Shown here in pieces: positions 25,312-33,582 of a stretch of 64,000 nt of DNA (position 1 is the stretch's first letter; every line of letters begins with the position of its first letter). The position numbers and the translations under genes are program-made. Source of the DNA: JAUILH01 sp964230215 (lineage in GTDB: Bacteria; Bacteroidota; Bacteroidia; Flavobacteriales_D; JAUILH01); assembly GCA_964230215.1 (NCBI GenBank), contig CAXRGQ010000007.1:372001-436000 (forward strand), given 5' to 3'. Under the pieces are notes generated by a model. That model was not told the origin of the DNA and made no database searches. It saw only the letters and a list, made by a program, of their open reading frames with translations.

Positions 25312-27414
25312 ATGAAAAAATTATTATTAGCTGGTGCAATTTTAAGCACAAGCATAGGTGGGTTTGCCCAGAACACGGGGAATACCGGAGATATTGAGTA
25401 TTGCGGAAGCACAAAACAAAGAGATAACTTGTTTGAGATGCATCCATCATACAAAACACAGGACAGTATATATCAAGCAGAATTTCAAGAGAAGTACGAA
25501 GAAAATATCAGAAATGGTATGTCAAACGAGCGTGCTTCTTATGTAATACCCGTGGTATTTCACGTGGTGCATCTTAACGGTTCAGAGAACATTTCAGATG
25601 ATCAAATATATGATGCAATCAGAATTTTGAATGAAGACTTTCAGATGATGAATGCAGACGTATCAACTGTTGTGTCTAGCTTTCAAGGCATTGTTGGAAA
25701 TGCTGACATTGAGTTTAGGTTGGCAACAAAAGATAATAACGGCAATTGCCATAAGGGTATAACTAGAACATATTCTCAAAACACATACGACACAGGAATG
25801 ACATTTAGTGGTCATCCAATTGTTGAGGATGTTGAGTCACAGCATGGTTTATGGCCTTCTCAAAAATACATGAACATCTTTGTTTGTATTGACCCAGACG
25901 GTGCAGCAGGCTACACAATGACGCCTCAAGGATGGTCTGTTGGCACAATGTATGGCGGAATTCTTATTAAGCACACTTACGTTGGGTCTATCGGTACTGG
26001 TAATTACACATTAGCAAGAGCGCTTACGCATGAAGTGGGACATTGGCTGAACTTATCACACCCTTGGGGACCAAATAACAACCCTGGAAATACGGCTTCA
26101 TGTAATGATGACGATGGTGTTAATGATACGCCAAACACTATAGGGTGGACTACTTGTAATCTTTCAGGAACTACGTGTGGCTCGCTTGATAACGTTCAAA
26201 ACTATATGGATTACAGCTACTGTTCTAGAATGTTTACTGAAGGACAAGTTACAAGAATGCATACTGCTTTAAATAGTAGCCAAGGTGGTAGAGATAATTT
26301 ATGGACTACAAGTAACTTGAACGCAACAGGTACTAACACAACCACTCCTGGTCTTTGTGAAGCTGATTTTGAAGCAAACATTATGACCATTTGCGCGGGT
26401 GACTCTGTTAATTTTACGGATCTGTCTTTCCATAACGCTAATAGCTGGAACTGGACATTTACAGGCGGTACACCATCTTCGTCAACGGACCAGAATCCAT
26501 CTTCAATTTATTACAACACTGCAGGAACATACTCAGTTACATTAAATGTTGGTGATGGCACTACTACTGACACTGAGACAAAGAATGCTTTTATTACAGT
26601 TTTACCTGCAGATGCACTTCCTTTTCCGTATAGTGAAGGTTTTGAAAGTGTGAGTTCTTTACCAAATTCAGATTACACATTAGTGAATCTTGACAATGAT
26701 GGTACATGGGAGATTAACACAAATGCTGCAAGTAGCGGAAGCAAGTCTATGTATATCGCTAATTCATCTGGAGACGCAGGTACGGTAGATGAGTTTATTT
26801 CAAACACATTTGATTTATCAGGTGTTTCAAGTATTACAATGACATATGATGTTGCCTTTGCTCAAAGAAACTCTGGCAATCAGGATAAATTGAGTGTTTA
26901 TGTTTCAAGAGATTGCGGTAAAACTTGGGCAGTTCGTAAAAACACATCTGGAGCTAACCTAGCGACTGCAGGAAGCACAAATTCTAACTTTGTACCTTCA
27001 GGAAGTGAGTGGGAAACACATACTATCACTAATATTTCTAGCTCATACTTAGTACCAGGATTTAGATATAAATTTGAGTTTACCTCTGATGGTGGTAACA
27101 ACGTATATGTTGACAACATCAACTTAACGGGCCCTCTTGGAACTCCTATCATTACAGACAACAACCTTAACTTGGTTATTTATCCTAACCCAGTAGAAGA
27201 TAATCTTAGCATTCGTTTTGACATGCCAAAAGATGACTTTGTAAGTGTGGACGTATTAGATATGACTGGTCGTAAAGTAGCCTCTTTGTATAATGGCAAT
27301 GCGAGCGGCCATCAATTATTAGATTACAACACTCAGCAGTTAACGGCTGGTGTGTATATGGTAAGCATCCGTCTTGAAGGACAGCAAATTACTAAGCGTA
27401 TAGTAGTTAAGTAG
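25312..27414 (+). CDS. Secreted M43 zinc metalloprotease with PKD and T9SS type A domains
   Basis: A 700-residue exported protease. After the signal peptide (1-19) and a propeptide-like stretch comes an M43 (pappalysin-type) catalytic domain: zinc motif H240-E241-x-x-H244-x-x-x-x-x-H250 in LTHEVGHWLNLSH and the Met-turn M299 in NYMDYS. A PKD domain (about 350-430) and a jelly-roll domain (about 438-605, starting FPYSEGFE) follow. The C-terminus (about 620-700, from NLVIYPNPVEDNLSI) is a type A T9SS sorting domain. It should be secreted as a protein-degrading enzyme for nutrition or surface remodelling. It is transcribed alone, with its own terminator. Confidence 0.92.
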   Translation: MKKLLLAGAILSTSIGGFAQNTGNTGDIEYCGSTKQRDNLFEMHPSYKTQDSIYQAEFQEKYEENIRNGMSNERASYVIPVVFHVVHLNGSENISDDQIYDAIRILNEDFQMMNADVSTVVSSFQGIVGNADIEFRLATKDNNGNCHKGITRTYSQNTYDTGMTFSGHPIVEDVESQHGLWPSQKYMNIFVCIDPDGAAGYTMTPQGWSVGTMYGGILIKHTYVGSIGTGNYTLARALTHEVGHWLNLSHPWGPNNNPGNTASCNDDDGVNDTPNTIGWTTCNLSGTTCGSLDNVQNYMDYSYCSRMFTEGQVTRMHTALNSSQGGRDNLWTTSNLNATGTNTTTPGLCEADFEANIMTICAGDSVNFTDLSFHNANSWNWTFTGGTPSSSTDQNPSSIYYNTAGTYSVTLNVGDGTTTDTETKNAFITVLPADALPFPYSEGFESVSSLPNSDYTLVNLDNDGTWEINTNAASSGSKSMYIANSSGDAGTVDEFISNTFDLSGVSSITMTYDVAFAQRNSGNQDKLSVYVSRDCGKTWAVRKNTSGANLATAGSTNSNFVPSGSEWETHTITNISSSYLVPGFRYKFEFTSDGGNNVYVDNINLTGPLGTPIITDNNLNLVIYPNPVEDNLSIRFDMPKDDFVSVDVLDMTGRKVASLYNGNASGHQLLDYNTQQLTAGVYMVSIRLEGQQITKRIVVK

Positions 27415-27436
27415 GATTTTGCTATAAGATATCCCC

Positions 27437-27480
27437 AATCCTGGCACATTCGTTCAAGCGAAAGTCGCCAGGATTTTTTT
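27437..27480 (+). terminator. Rho-independent terminator of the M43 protease gene
   Basis: Arms AATCCTGGC (27437-27445) and GCCAGGATT (27467-27475) enclose a smaller TTCG/CGAA stem and are followed by a T run. Confidence 0.9.
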
Positions 27481-27943
27481 ATGCGTATTTCAGCTTAGTT
27501 TTACCCATTTCTGCCTGTCTTAAATCTTTGTAGGTGTTTTGCAGGTAAATCGAAATAAACTTAATAGCCTGAGCCCTATTAATAGACCCCAGGTCAGGGT
27601 GCATAATATGACTGTTTCTAGGTAGCTTATAAAGCTTTTTAATTGACTTCTTGGTCTTGTGAAGTAAATCGTGCGTATCCACAATAAACATGGCGTAGTC
27701 AGATATAAACCATTCCATGTTTTTTGGAGTTGTTTTGCTAATTAGCAGGTAAGACCTATACAAATTTATACCTGAACGATACTCAGTTGGATCGCTCTTA
27801 TCTAGCCTAATTATCATATGACATACCGTCATAAAAACACGATGGAGATGCATATTCACATCATCAATTTCTGACACCGTTTGTGGCACATATTCAGGCA
27901 GAAAACGCTCAAGGGCTTGTATGTCTCTATATAAACTCACCAA
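27479..27943 (-). CDS. Unrecognised 154-residue protein
   Basis: I do not recognise this protein. It is predicted cytoplasmic, with no signal peptide or membrane helix. It is helical throughout and rich in Lys, His, Tyr and Leu. A central helix ends in MVSLYRDIQALERFLPEY-like amphipathic turns and the C-terminus is basic (MGKTKLKYA). Its stop codon abuts the terminator of the convergent M43 protease gene. It is upstream of and divergent from another unrecognised gene at 28107. Coding potential is supported by a long clean frame and plausible amino-acid composition, not by homology. Confidence 0.6.
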   Translation of the reverse strand: MVSLYRDIQALERFLPEYVPQTVSEIDDVNMHLHRVFMTVCHMIIRLDKSDPTEYRSGINLYRSYLLISKTTPKNMEWFISDYAMFIVDTHDLLHKTKKSIKKLYKLPRNSHIMHPDLGSINRAQAIKFISIYLQNTYKDLRQAEMGKTKLKYA

Positions 27944-28106
27944 CTTGCAAGATTATTCAACTAAGGTCTCTTGAGTAGAAACTATATGTTACTACTTAGT
28001 TAAGGTATTGTATAGCTGATGTTTAGCCCATTTATGAAAACTAGGGTAAATACTCTATATAGCTTTAATACACTTAATTGTATTTTGCCTCCACTAAAAT
28101 GATACT

Positions 28107-29126
28107 ATGAAAGGTTTAAGAAGATTTCTCTATTTATTGTCAGCTGTGGTAATTCTATGCTCAGCAGCATTGCTTGTAGCCGATTTGTATACCAAAGACA
28201 AAATAGATAAGCTATGCGATGGTTTGGTGGGGTCGTATTCATACTCCTACGGAAATATTAAGAGCCCAAGTTCAGTTCCAGGACCACTATATCTTGGAGA
28301 AGTACTCTATTCAAACATTTATGCGCATGCCAAAGAGGGCGAACGCATTTCTGCTGGTCCTTATACGCCTGAGCACTATAAGTCTGGATTTAGAGATATG
28401 CTAGCTAAAAACCCTAAACTAGCTTATGAGGCGTGGGATTTATATAAGGACTACTTCTTTGAGCAGTTTAACAATAAAATGGATGCATTAAATGCAAAAG
28501 CTACTCAGAAAGCACAAGATATGAAATATGGGGTTGATACAAGTCACTATATGTCCAGGTATAAATATGTAGAAGACGAAAACGGTTCTTCAAAAAGAAT
28601 TACACGTGATGCGCCCGTTGCCATTTACACCTACAAACATTACGTTAAAGATGGAGAAATGCGCACCGTTAAAGATGGAGAGCACAGTCACATATACTAC
28701 CCTCTAGGTTCTCTGAGAGATTCGCTTGCCAATTACGATACTAAGCGATACTGGAAACAACAAAAAGTAGTTATGCAGCAGTATCAGAAACTAAGTTTAG
28801 CGCTATCAAAGTTGGATGAAAAGACCTTACAAGAATATATGACTGAAATTGATGCTCAGTTTAGTAATTATGGTAGGAAGGATGATTATGGCAAAGTGCA
28901 CACTTGGTTGGTAAAGGAAGGATTGATGCCGGAAAAACCGGAGGATGGGTATGAATGGACCGGGGATGCTATTAAAGATGGTAGCTGGAATTATTGGGTC
29001 TACCCAATAGATCTACTATTCCTAGCAGTTAGAATTCATAAAGATTACCCAAGTTTATGGCCTTATAAGCGTTTCTTTAAGGAAGTTAACACCTTTTCTG
29101 GGCATGTTATTAAGGATTTGCCTTAA
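28107..29126 (+). CDS. Unrecognised membrane-anchored protein
   Basis: I do not recognise this 339-residue protein. A hydrophobic helix at residues 5-27 looks like an uncleaved signal anchor. The rest is hydrophilic, rich in Tyr and Lys, with Y-S-Y-S-Y, long amphipathic helices (EQFNNKMDALNAKATQKAQDM) and W-containing segments near the end (EWTGDAIKDGSWNYWVYP). It would face the periplasm or outside. It is flanked by a divergent orphan gene and a convergent phosphatase gene, with no operon partner. The function is unknown. Confidence 0.7.
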   Translation: MKGLRRFLYLLSAVVILCSAALLVADLYTKDKIDKLCDGLVGSYSYSYGNIKSPSSVPGPLYLGEVLYSNIYAHAKEGERISAGPYTPEHYKSGFRDMLAKNPKLAYEAWDLYKDYFFEQFNNKMDALNAKATQKAQDMKYGVDTSHYMSRYKYVEDENGSSKRITRDAPVAIYTYKHYVKDGEMRTVKDGEHSHIYYPLGSLRDSLANYDTKRYWKQQKVVMQQYQKLSLALSKLDEKTLQEYMTEIDAQFSNYGRKDDYGKVHTWLVKEGLMPEKPEDGYEWTGDAIKDGSWNYWVYPIDLLFLAVRIHKDYPSLWPYKRFFKEVNTFSGHVIKDLP

Positions 29127-29137
29127 TCTACATAGAA

Positions 29138-31570
29138 TTAAATCCTAACACCTATCACACAGATATCGTCCAATTGTTCATAATCACCCATCCATTCATT
29201 TAGTGCTAGCTCAAGACTTTGGCCTTGATCTTTTGCTGACATGTTTGATGTTTCGAGAATCAAGCGTTTAAAATTACTGGCTTTAAACTTCTTAGCTTTC
29301 TCTCCCTTGCCTCCAAATTGGTCTGCAAATCCATCGCTAAATAAATACAATTGATCACCTTCGTTTAACTCCATCCTATGGTTGCTAAAAGCTTGCTCTT
29401 TACCATATAAGCCAATTGGTTGCTTATCTGCCTTAATTTCAAATAAGTTACTATCGTTTTGACTTAATATAGGATCGAGCATTGCTCCATTTACATCAAT
29501 CTGCGGCTTTTTCGATACAATCCAAAGGGGATTGTTCGCGCCAGCGTAGTTTAGCAGAACGGAGTGATCAGAAACAGTCTGCGTGTCGCCCGTAGCATCA
29601 GCAGAGGCGCTGCGGACTTGTGCATCCATCTGAATTGAATCTAAGGAATCGCTCACGCTCTGTTTCTCTCTCTGTGCGAACGTTAGTGAGCACAACGCTA
29701 TATCCATTCCATCTTTAATGTCCTCATTACTTCTTCTAAAGCTTTCAAGAACATGTTCTCTAGTACGATCCAATAACTCCGCTGGATTAGTAATATTCTC
29801 TTCAATTACACCCTTATTCAGTGCATTTGCACAGATTACACTCACCATTGCTCCTGGCACACCATGTCCGGTACAATCAGCTACCGCAAAAAGAATTGTG
29901 TTGCCTACCTCCTCTAACTCCTCCAAAGGAGGAGAACCAGGCAACACCTCCATCCAATAAAAATCTCCTGCTACAATGTCCTTAGGTTTGTATATCAAAA
30001 AGTAATCTTTAAAATGCTTCTCCATGAGGGATTCGGGTGGTAGTATGGCCGTTTGAATGCGCTTAGCATAGTTTATTGATGCTGTTACTTCCCGGTTTTT
30101 TTCTTCTACTATTTCTTTCTGATGAGCTAAGCTTAGTGCAAAGTTTTTCTTGTTTCTGTATGCGCGTATTGCGAATAAAATTACGCCTAACAATAGAACT
30201 AAGCCTACTATCATAGCCGCATTAAGCTTTTGCACCTTGTCAAGTTTCTCTTCTCTGTGCTTATTTTCTAATTTTTGGATCTCCAATGTTTTAGCATGTT
30301 CAACACTGTCCGCCAGACGCTTTTTGGCATAATCGTAGTCAATCTCTTGTCGTACAATCTCTCTTTGGTTTTCATCGTTTGTTAAACTATCACGGTAATT
30401 TAGATGCTGCACATGGAGTAAATAAGCACTATCCGCCTTCCCTAATCTGTAATAGACTTTCGCTAGGATCTGGCTGGCATTCATTATATCCTCAACATAG
30501 CCAGTATTCATGGCAATTTTGTAGGCTTTTCTAGCATATTTTAATGATAAATCTGCCTGTTTTCTTGCGTGCAACACCCGAGCATACTTAATATAGGTGT
30601 TACTAATGCCTTCTATATCGCCAACATCCTCCCGAATTTTAATAGCATCTTGCAGATATTTTAATCCCGTGAGTGTGTCACCCCTATCCAGATAATAGCT
30701 AGATAAATTGCTGTAGATGTCTGAAGTGCCTGAACTTAAACCATGTGTTTCCCTTATTTCCAAACCTTTCATATAATATACAAGTGCAAGGCTGTCATTA
30801 TCGTTCATGTCGTGGATAAACCCAATGTTGTTATAAGAAGACGCCAAGCCCTCATAGTCTTTGATTTCTTCTCTTATGGCCATTGCTTTTTTACTGGCTT
30901 CCAAGGCAGATTTATAATCTCTTTGTGTATGATACAGAGAACTCAGGGTATTATATGAATATCCCATTCCGAATTTATCTCCAATTCGTTCTTGAATTTT
31001 GAGACTCTTATATATGTAGTGAAGTGCTGAATCTACTTGCGCTAGATGCGTATATATGGTTGCAATATTTGAATAGTTGATATGCAATAATTGTTCATCA
31101 TTTCTCCCTTCGCACAATTGAGTACTCTTCATCAACATCTCAAGTGCGATTTTTATATCCCCACGGTCTTTTCTTACCATTGCAATATTGTTATAGGAAC
31201 GTGAGATCCCTATCGTATCGGCTATATTTTCAAAAATCTGCTTACTCTTGTCATACATTGCCAAAGCTGCGTCAAATTGGCTTCTTGCATGATGTAAAAA
31301 ACCAAGGTTATTATAGGCCGTTGCTTTATACAAAAGGATTTTATCTTGATCTAAGTCCGGTTTGCTCTCTAGGTATTCAGCCAGTTCTATTGCCTGATCC
31401 GCATAGATTGGGATATCCGATATCTCACATACTTCTGACGCTAAAACAATATTCCTCAAGCGCGTAGTATCGTGCTTGGCTTTATCAGCACATTCCATTA
31501 ACGAATCCACCTGCGCTGCTAACGCAAGATGAATAAATGTTGCCAGAGTGAGCAATAATGCCTTAATCAT
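29138..31570 (-). CDS. TPR-transmembrane-SpoIIE serine phosphatase (first copy)
   Basis: This 810-residue signalling protein has a signal peptide, about eight TPR helix pairs (30-400) in the periplasm, a coiled coil and membrane helix (about 450-470, AAMIVGLVLLLGVILFAI), a cytoplasmic linker and a PP2C-like SpoIIE phosphatase domain. The phosphatase residues are visible in GDFYWME, VADCTGHGVPGAMVS, YAGANNPLW and LFSDGFADQFGG. The domain dephosphorylates Ser/Thr on anti-sigma-antagonist-type proteins. The gene carries two in-frame extra segments not present in its paralogue at 33583: about 7 residues coded by a palindrome (29900-29945) and about 35 low-complexity residues. It is 42 bases downstream of the CocE hydrolase gene. 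Confidence 0.87.
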   Translation of the reverse strand: MIKALLLTLATFIHLALAAQVDSLMECADKAKHDTTRLRNIVLASEVCEISDIPIYADQAIELAEYLESKPDLDQDKILLYKATAYNNLGFLHHARSQFDAALAMYDKSKQIFENIADTIGISRSYNNIAMVRKDRGDIKIALEMLMKSTQLCEGRNDEQLLHINYSNIATIYTHLAQVDSALHYIYKSLKIQERIGDKFGMGYSYNTLSSLYHTQRDYKSALEASKKAMAIREEIKDYEGLASSYNNIGFIHDMNDNDSLALVYYMKGLEIRETHGLSSGTSDIYSNLSSYYLDRGDTLTGLKYLQDAIKIREDVGDIEGISNTYIKYARVLHARKQADLSLKYARKAYKIAMNTGYVEDIMNASQILAKVYYRLGKADSAYLLHVQHLNYRDSLTNDENQREIVRQEIDYDYAKKRLADSVEHAKTLEIQKLENKHREEKLDKVQKLNAAMIVGLVLLLGVILFAIRAYRNKKNFALSLAHQKEIVEEKNREVTASINYAKRIQTAILPPESLMEKHFKDYFLIYKPKDIVAGDFYWMEVLPGSPPLEELEEVGNTILFAVADCTGHGVPGAMVSVICANALNKGVIEENITNPAELLDRTREHVLESFRRSNEDIKDGMDIALCSLTFAQREKQSVSDSLDSIQMDAQVRSASADATGDTQTVSDHSVLLNYAGANNPLWIVSKKPQIDVNGAMLDPILSQNDSNLFEIKADKQPIGLYGKEQAFSNHRMELNEGDQLYLFSDGFADQFGGKGEKAKKFKASNFKRLILETSNMSAKDQGQSLELALNEWMGDYEQLDDICVIGVRI
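29900..29945. repeat. Nested palindromic element inserted in frame in a phosphatase gene
   Basis: The outer arms GTTGCCT (29900-29906) and AGGCAAC (29939-29945) are perfect inverted repeats. Inside them CTCCTCC (29918-29924) and GGAGGAG (29928-29934) form a second perfect hairpin around AAA. Read on the coding strand the element gives V-L-P-G-S-P-P-L-E-E-L-E-E-V-G-N and keeps the frame. The paralogous protein has an unrelated, shorter loop here. The structure resembles a small palindromic mobile element domesticated within a gene. Confidence 0.7.
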
Positions 31571-31612
31571 AGCGACAAGTTAAGAAAATGAATGAAGATT
31601 CTAAGACTTGTC

Positions 31613-33454
31613 CTACTTAGGATTAATCAAGATTTTAGAACTCCCGTGAATGGTAATAGTTGATTTAATGAAGTCCTCTTCTTTGGCTTTGTAGATGTTG
31701 TCTACATATTTTTGAGGATTTCTGTCGATATATGGGAAGTAGGTGCTCTGAATCTGAACCATTAGTTTGTGACCTTTCTTAAAGGTGTGTAAGATGTCCT
31801 GAAGCGGAAATTGCACCTTTGTTTTAGTATTCGCTTGGAATGGCTCTGGTCTTTCATAGCTGTTTCTATATCGTCCTCTAAATACCTCATGTCGCACTAG
31901 CTGCTGATACCCCTTCATTGTTATGTTGGAAGGATTGTGATCATACTCTTCATGGTCCATTGGGTACACATCAATAATTTTAACAATGAAGTCTGCATCT
32001 GTACCCGTCATGGACACATCCAAGTCTGCAAGAATCTCTCCTCCTATGGTTAAGTCCTTTTCCAATACCTCCGTTGAGAAGGTTAGTACATCTGGTCTTC
32101 TTGAGGCGTGTCTTTGATCATCGTTGATAAATAATCTTGGTGTAAATCCAAGTGGGTGGATTTCAGACCTATGTGGGACTGGGTGATGCGGATCACTCAA
32201 GTAACTATACTCTTTTGATTCGTCCACCTTACCATCAATCACCAAATTGTTCCCCTCAAACATTAGGGTGTGAGAATTCAGCTTACTACTTGGCCATTCA
32301 TCAAAATCAAACCACTTTTTAATACCAGTATCGTACATATGTGCCTCTGGAAGAGTAAACTCTTTGTCTTTTAAAAACTTACTAAAAAACCTAAACTCTA
32401 TTTCTTCTTGATATGTGCTTGAGATACTATCACCATAGTAAATATGATTCACCGTATGCTCACCAGCTTCTCTAGCCCATCCACCATGCGTCCACGGTCC
32501 CATAACAATAGTATTATACGCACGATCATCTCTCTTTTCAATGGTCTTATAGATATTAAGAGGGCCGTATAAATCCTCTGCGTCATACCACCCTCCAACT
32601 ACCATAACAGCTGGTTTTGCCTTAGTTAGATGCGGAAGTAAGTTGCGTTTTTGCCAGAACTCATCGTAATTTGGGTGCTCCACTATCTGGTTCCAAAAAA
32701 AATTGTCATGGTGATAGTATTTTGTTGTGTTTGACAACGGTCCCAAATTAAGATAAAAACTATATGCGTCATTTACATCCATCGACACCATACGCATCAT
32801 CGCATCTGTAAACCATGTTTTGTCTGTTAAGCTATCTTTTTGATAACCGAAAACAGGAAATGCCGGCGTATAACTTTGTAAGAAAGCGCCATGATGGTGA
32901 AAATCATCAAAGAAAAAGTCCGAAATAGGTGCTTGTGGAGAAACCGCTTTTAGGGATGGATGAGCATTTGGAATGGAAGCTGCTGAATAAAAACCAGGAT
33001 ATGAAATTCCGTATATACCAGCCTTTTTATTGTTGTTTTTCACGTTTTTAACCAGCCAATCAATTGTATCGTAGGTGTCAGAGCTTTCGTCAATATCCTT
33101 CTTACGATTGCCGGGAATGTTTGGTCTCATGTTATCGAACTCGCCTTCAGATAAGTACCTTCCTCTAACATCCTGATATACGAGAATATAGAGATCCCTT
33201 ACCAATAGCGGGTTTGGTTGTGCTGTCACATGATAGTTATCGTATTTAGATGCGTTATAACACGTTCTATTAATCAAGAATGGAAAGTTTCCATCCTTTT
33301 TCGGGCTGTACACTATTGTGTGGAGCTTTACGCCGTCCCGCATAGGAATATCATAGCGCTCAATAGTATAATTCTCTTTTAAAAATGTCTCAGAAACCTG
33401 AGCACCGCATGTGAATACTAACAGAAATATGGGTAGGAAAAATAATCTTATCAT
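31613..33454 (-). CDS. CocE/NonD (S15) family hydrolase
   Basis: This 613-residue exported alpha/beta hydrolase belongs to the CocE/X-Pro dipeptidyl-peptidase S15 family. The signal sequence MIRLFFLPIFLLVFTCGAQ ends in a Cys that could be lipidated. The nucleophile is S151 in GIYGISYPGFYSA, and MVVGGWYDAEDLYGP supplies the family's Asp/His-region loop. A C-terminal jelly roll (about 400-613) includes HPLGFTPRLF and LMVQIQSTYFPYID. I place the start at 33454: a longer frame would begin at a TTG (33505) that is itself the -33 element of the gene's promoter. The substrate (acyl ester, dipeptide or antibiotic) is unknown. Confidence 0.87.
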   Translation of the reverse strand: MIRLFFLPIFLLVFTCGAQVSETFLKENYTIERYDIPMRDGVKLHTIVYSPKKDGNFPFLINRTCYNASKYDNYHVTAQPNPLLVRDLYILVYQDVRGRYLSEGEFDNMRPNIPGNRKKDIDESSDTYDTIDWLVKNVKNNNKKAGIYGISYPGFYSAASIPNAHPSLKAVSPQAPISDFFFDDFHHHGAFLQSYTPAFPVFGYQKDSLTDKTWFTDAMMRMVSMDVNDAYSFYLNLGPLSNTTKYYHHDNFFWNQIVEHPNYDEFWQKRNLLPHLTKAKPAVMVVGGWYDAEDLYGPLNIYKTIEKRDDRAYNTIVMGPWTHGGWAREAGEHTVNHIYYGDSISSTYQEEIEFRFFSKFLKDKEFTLPEAHMYDTGIKKWFDFDEWPSSKLNSHTLMFEGNNLVIDGKVDESKEYSYLSDPHHPVPHRSEIHPLGFTPRLFINDDQRHASRRPDVLTFSTEVLEKDLTIGGEILADLDVSMTGTDADFIVKIIDVYPMDHEEYDHNPSNITMKGYQQLVRHEVFRGRYRNSYERPEPFQANTKTKVQFPLQDILHTFKKGHKLMVQIQSTYFPYIDRNPQKYVDNIYKAKEEDFIKSTITIHGSSKILINPK

Positions 33455-33471
33455 CGCTTCAACTTGGATTG

Positions 33472-33505
33472 CAAATATAATTAATCGGTTCAAGTATAAA
33501 GTCAA
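33472..33505 (-). promoter_or_regulatory. Promoter of the CocE hydrolase gene
   Basis: On the minus strand TTG (33505-33503) is followed 23 bases later by a perfect TATATTTG box (33479-33472), 17 bases before the ATG at 33454. This fixes the start codon and suggests a shared transcript with the downstream phosphatase gene. Confidence 0.65.
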
Positions 33506-33582
33506 GACTATGATGAACGGCGGCTCGTATCATCTACACCGGCAAACCTTTCTGTATGCTGGCCGTAGCTTAAGAAGAGACA

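Noticed and set aside
33455..33505. Longer N-terminus of the CocE hydrolase from a TTG start
   Set aside because: The TTG coincides with the -33 promoter element, the TATATTTG box lies inside the extension, and the signal peptide begins at the later ATG.
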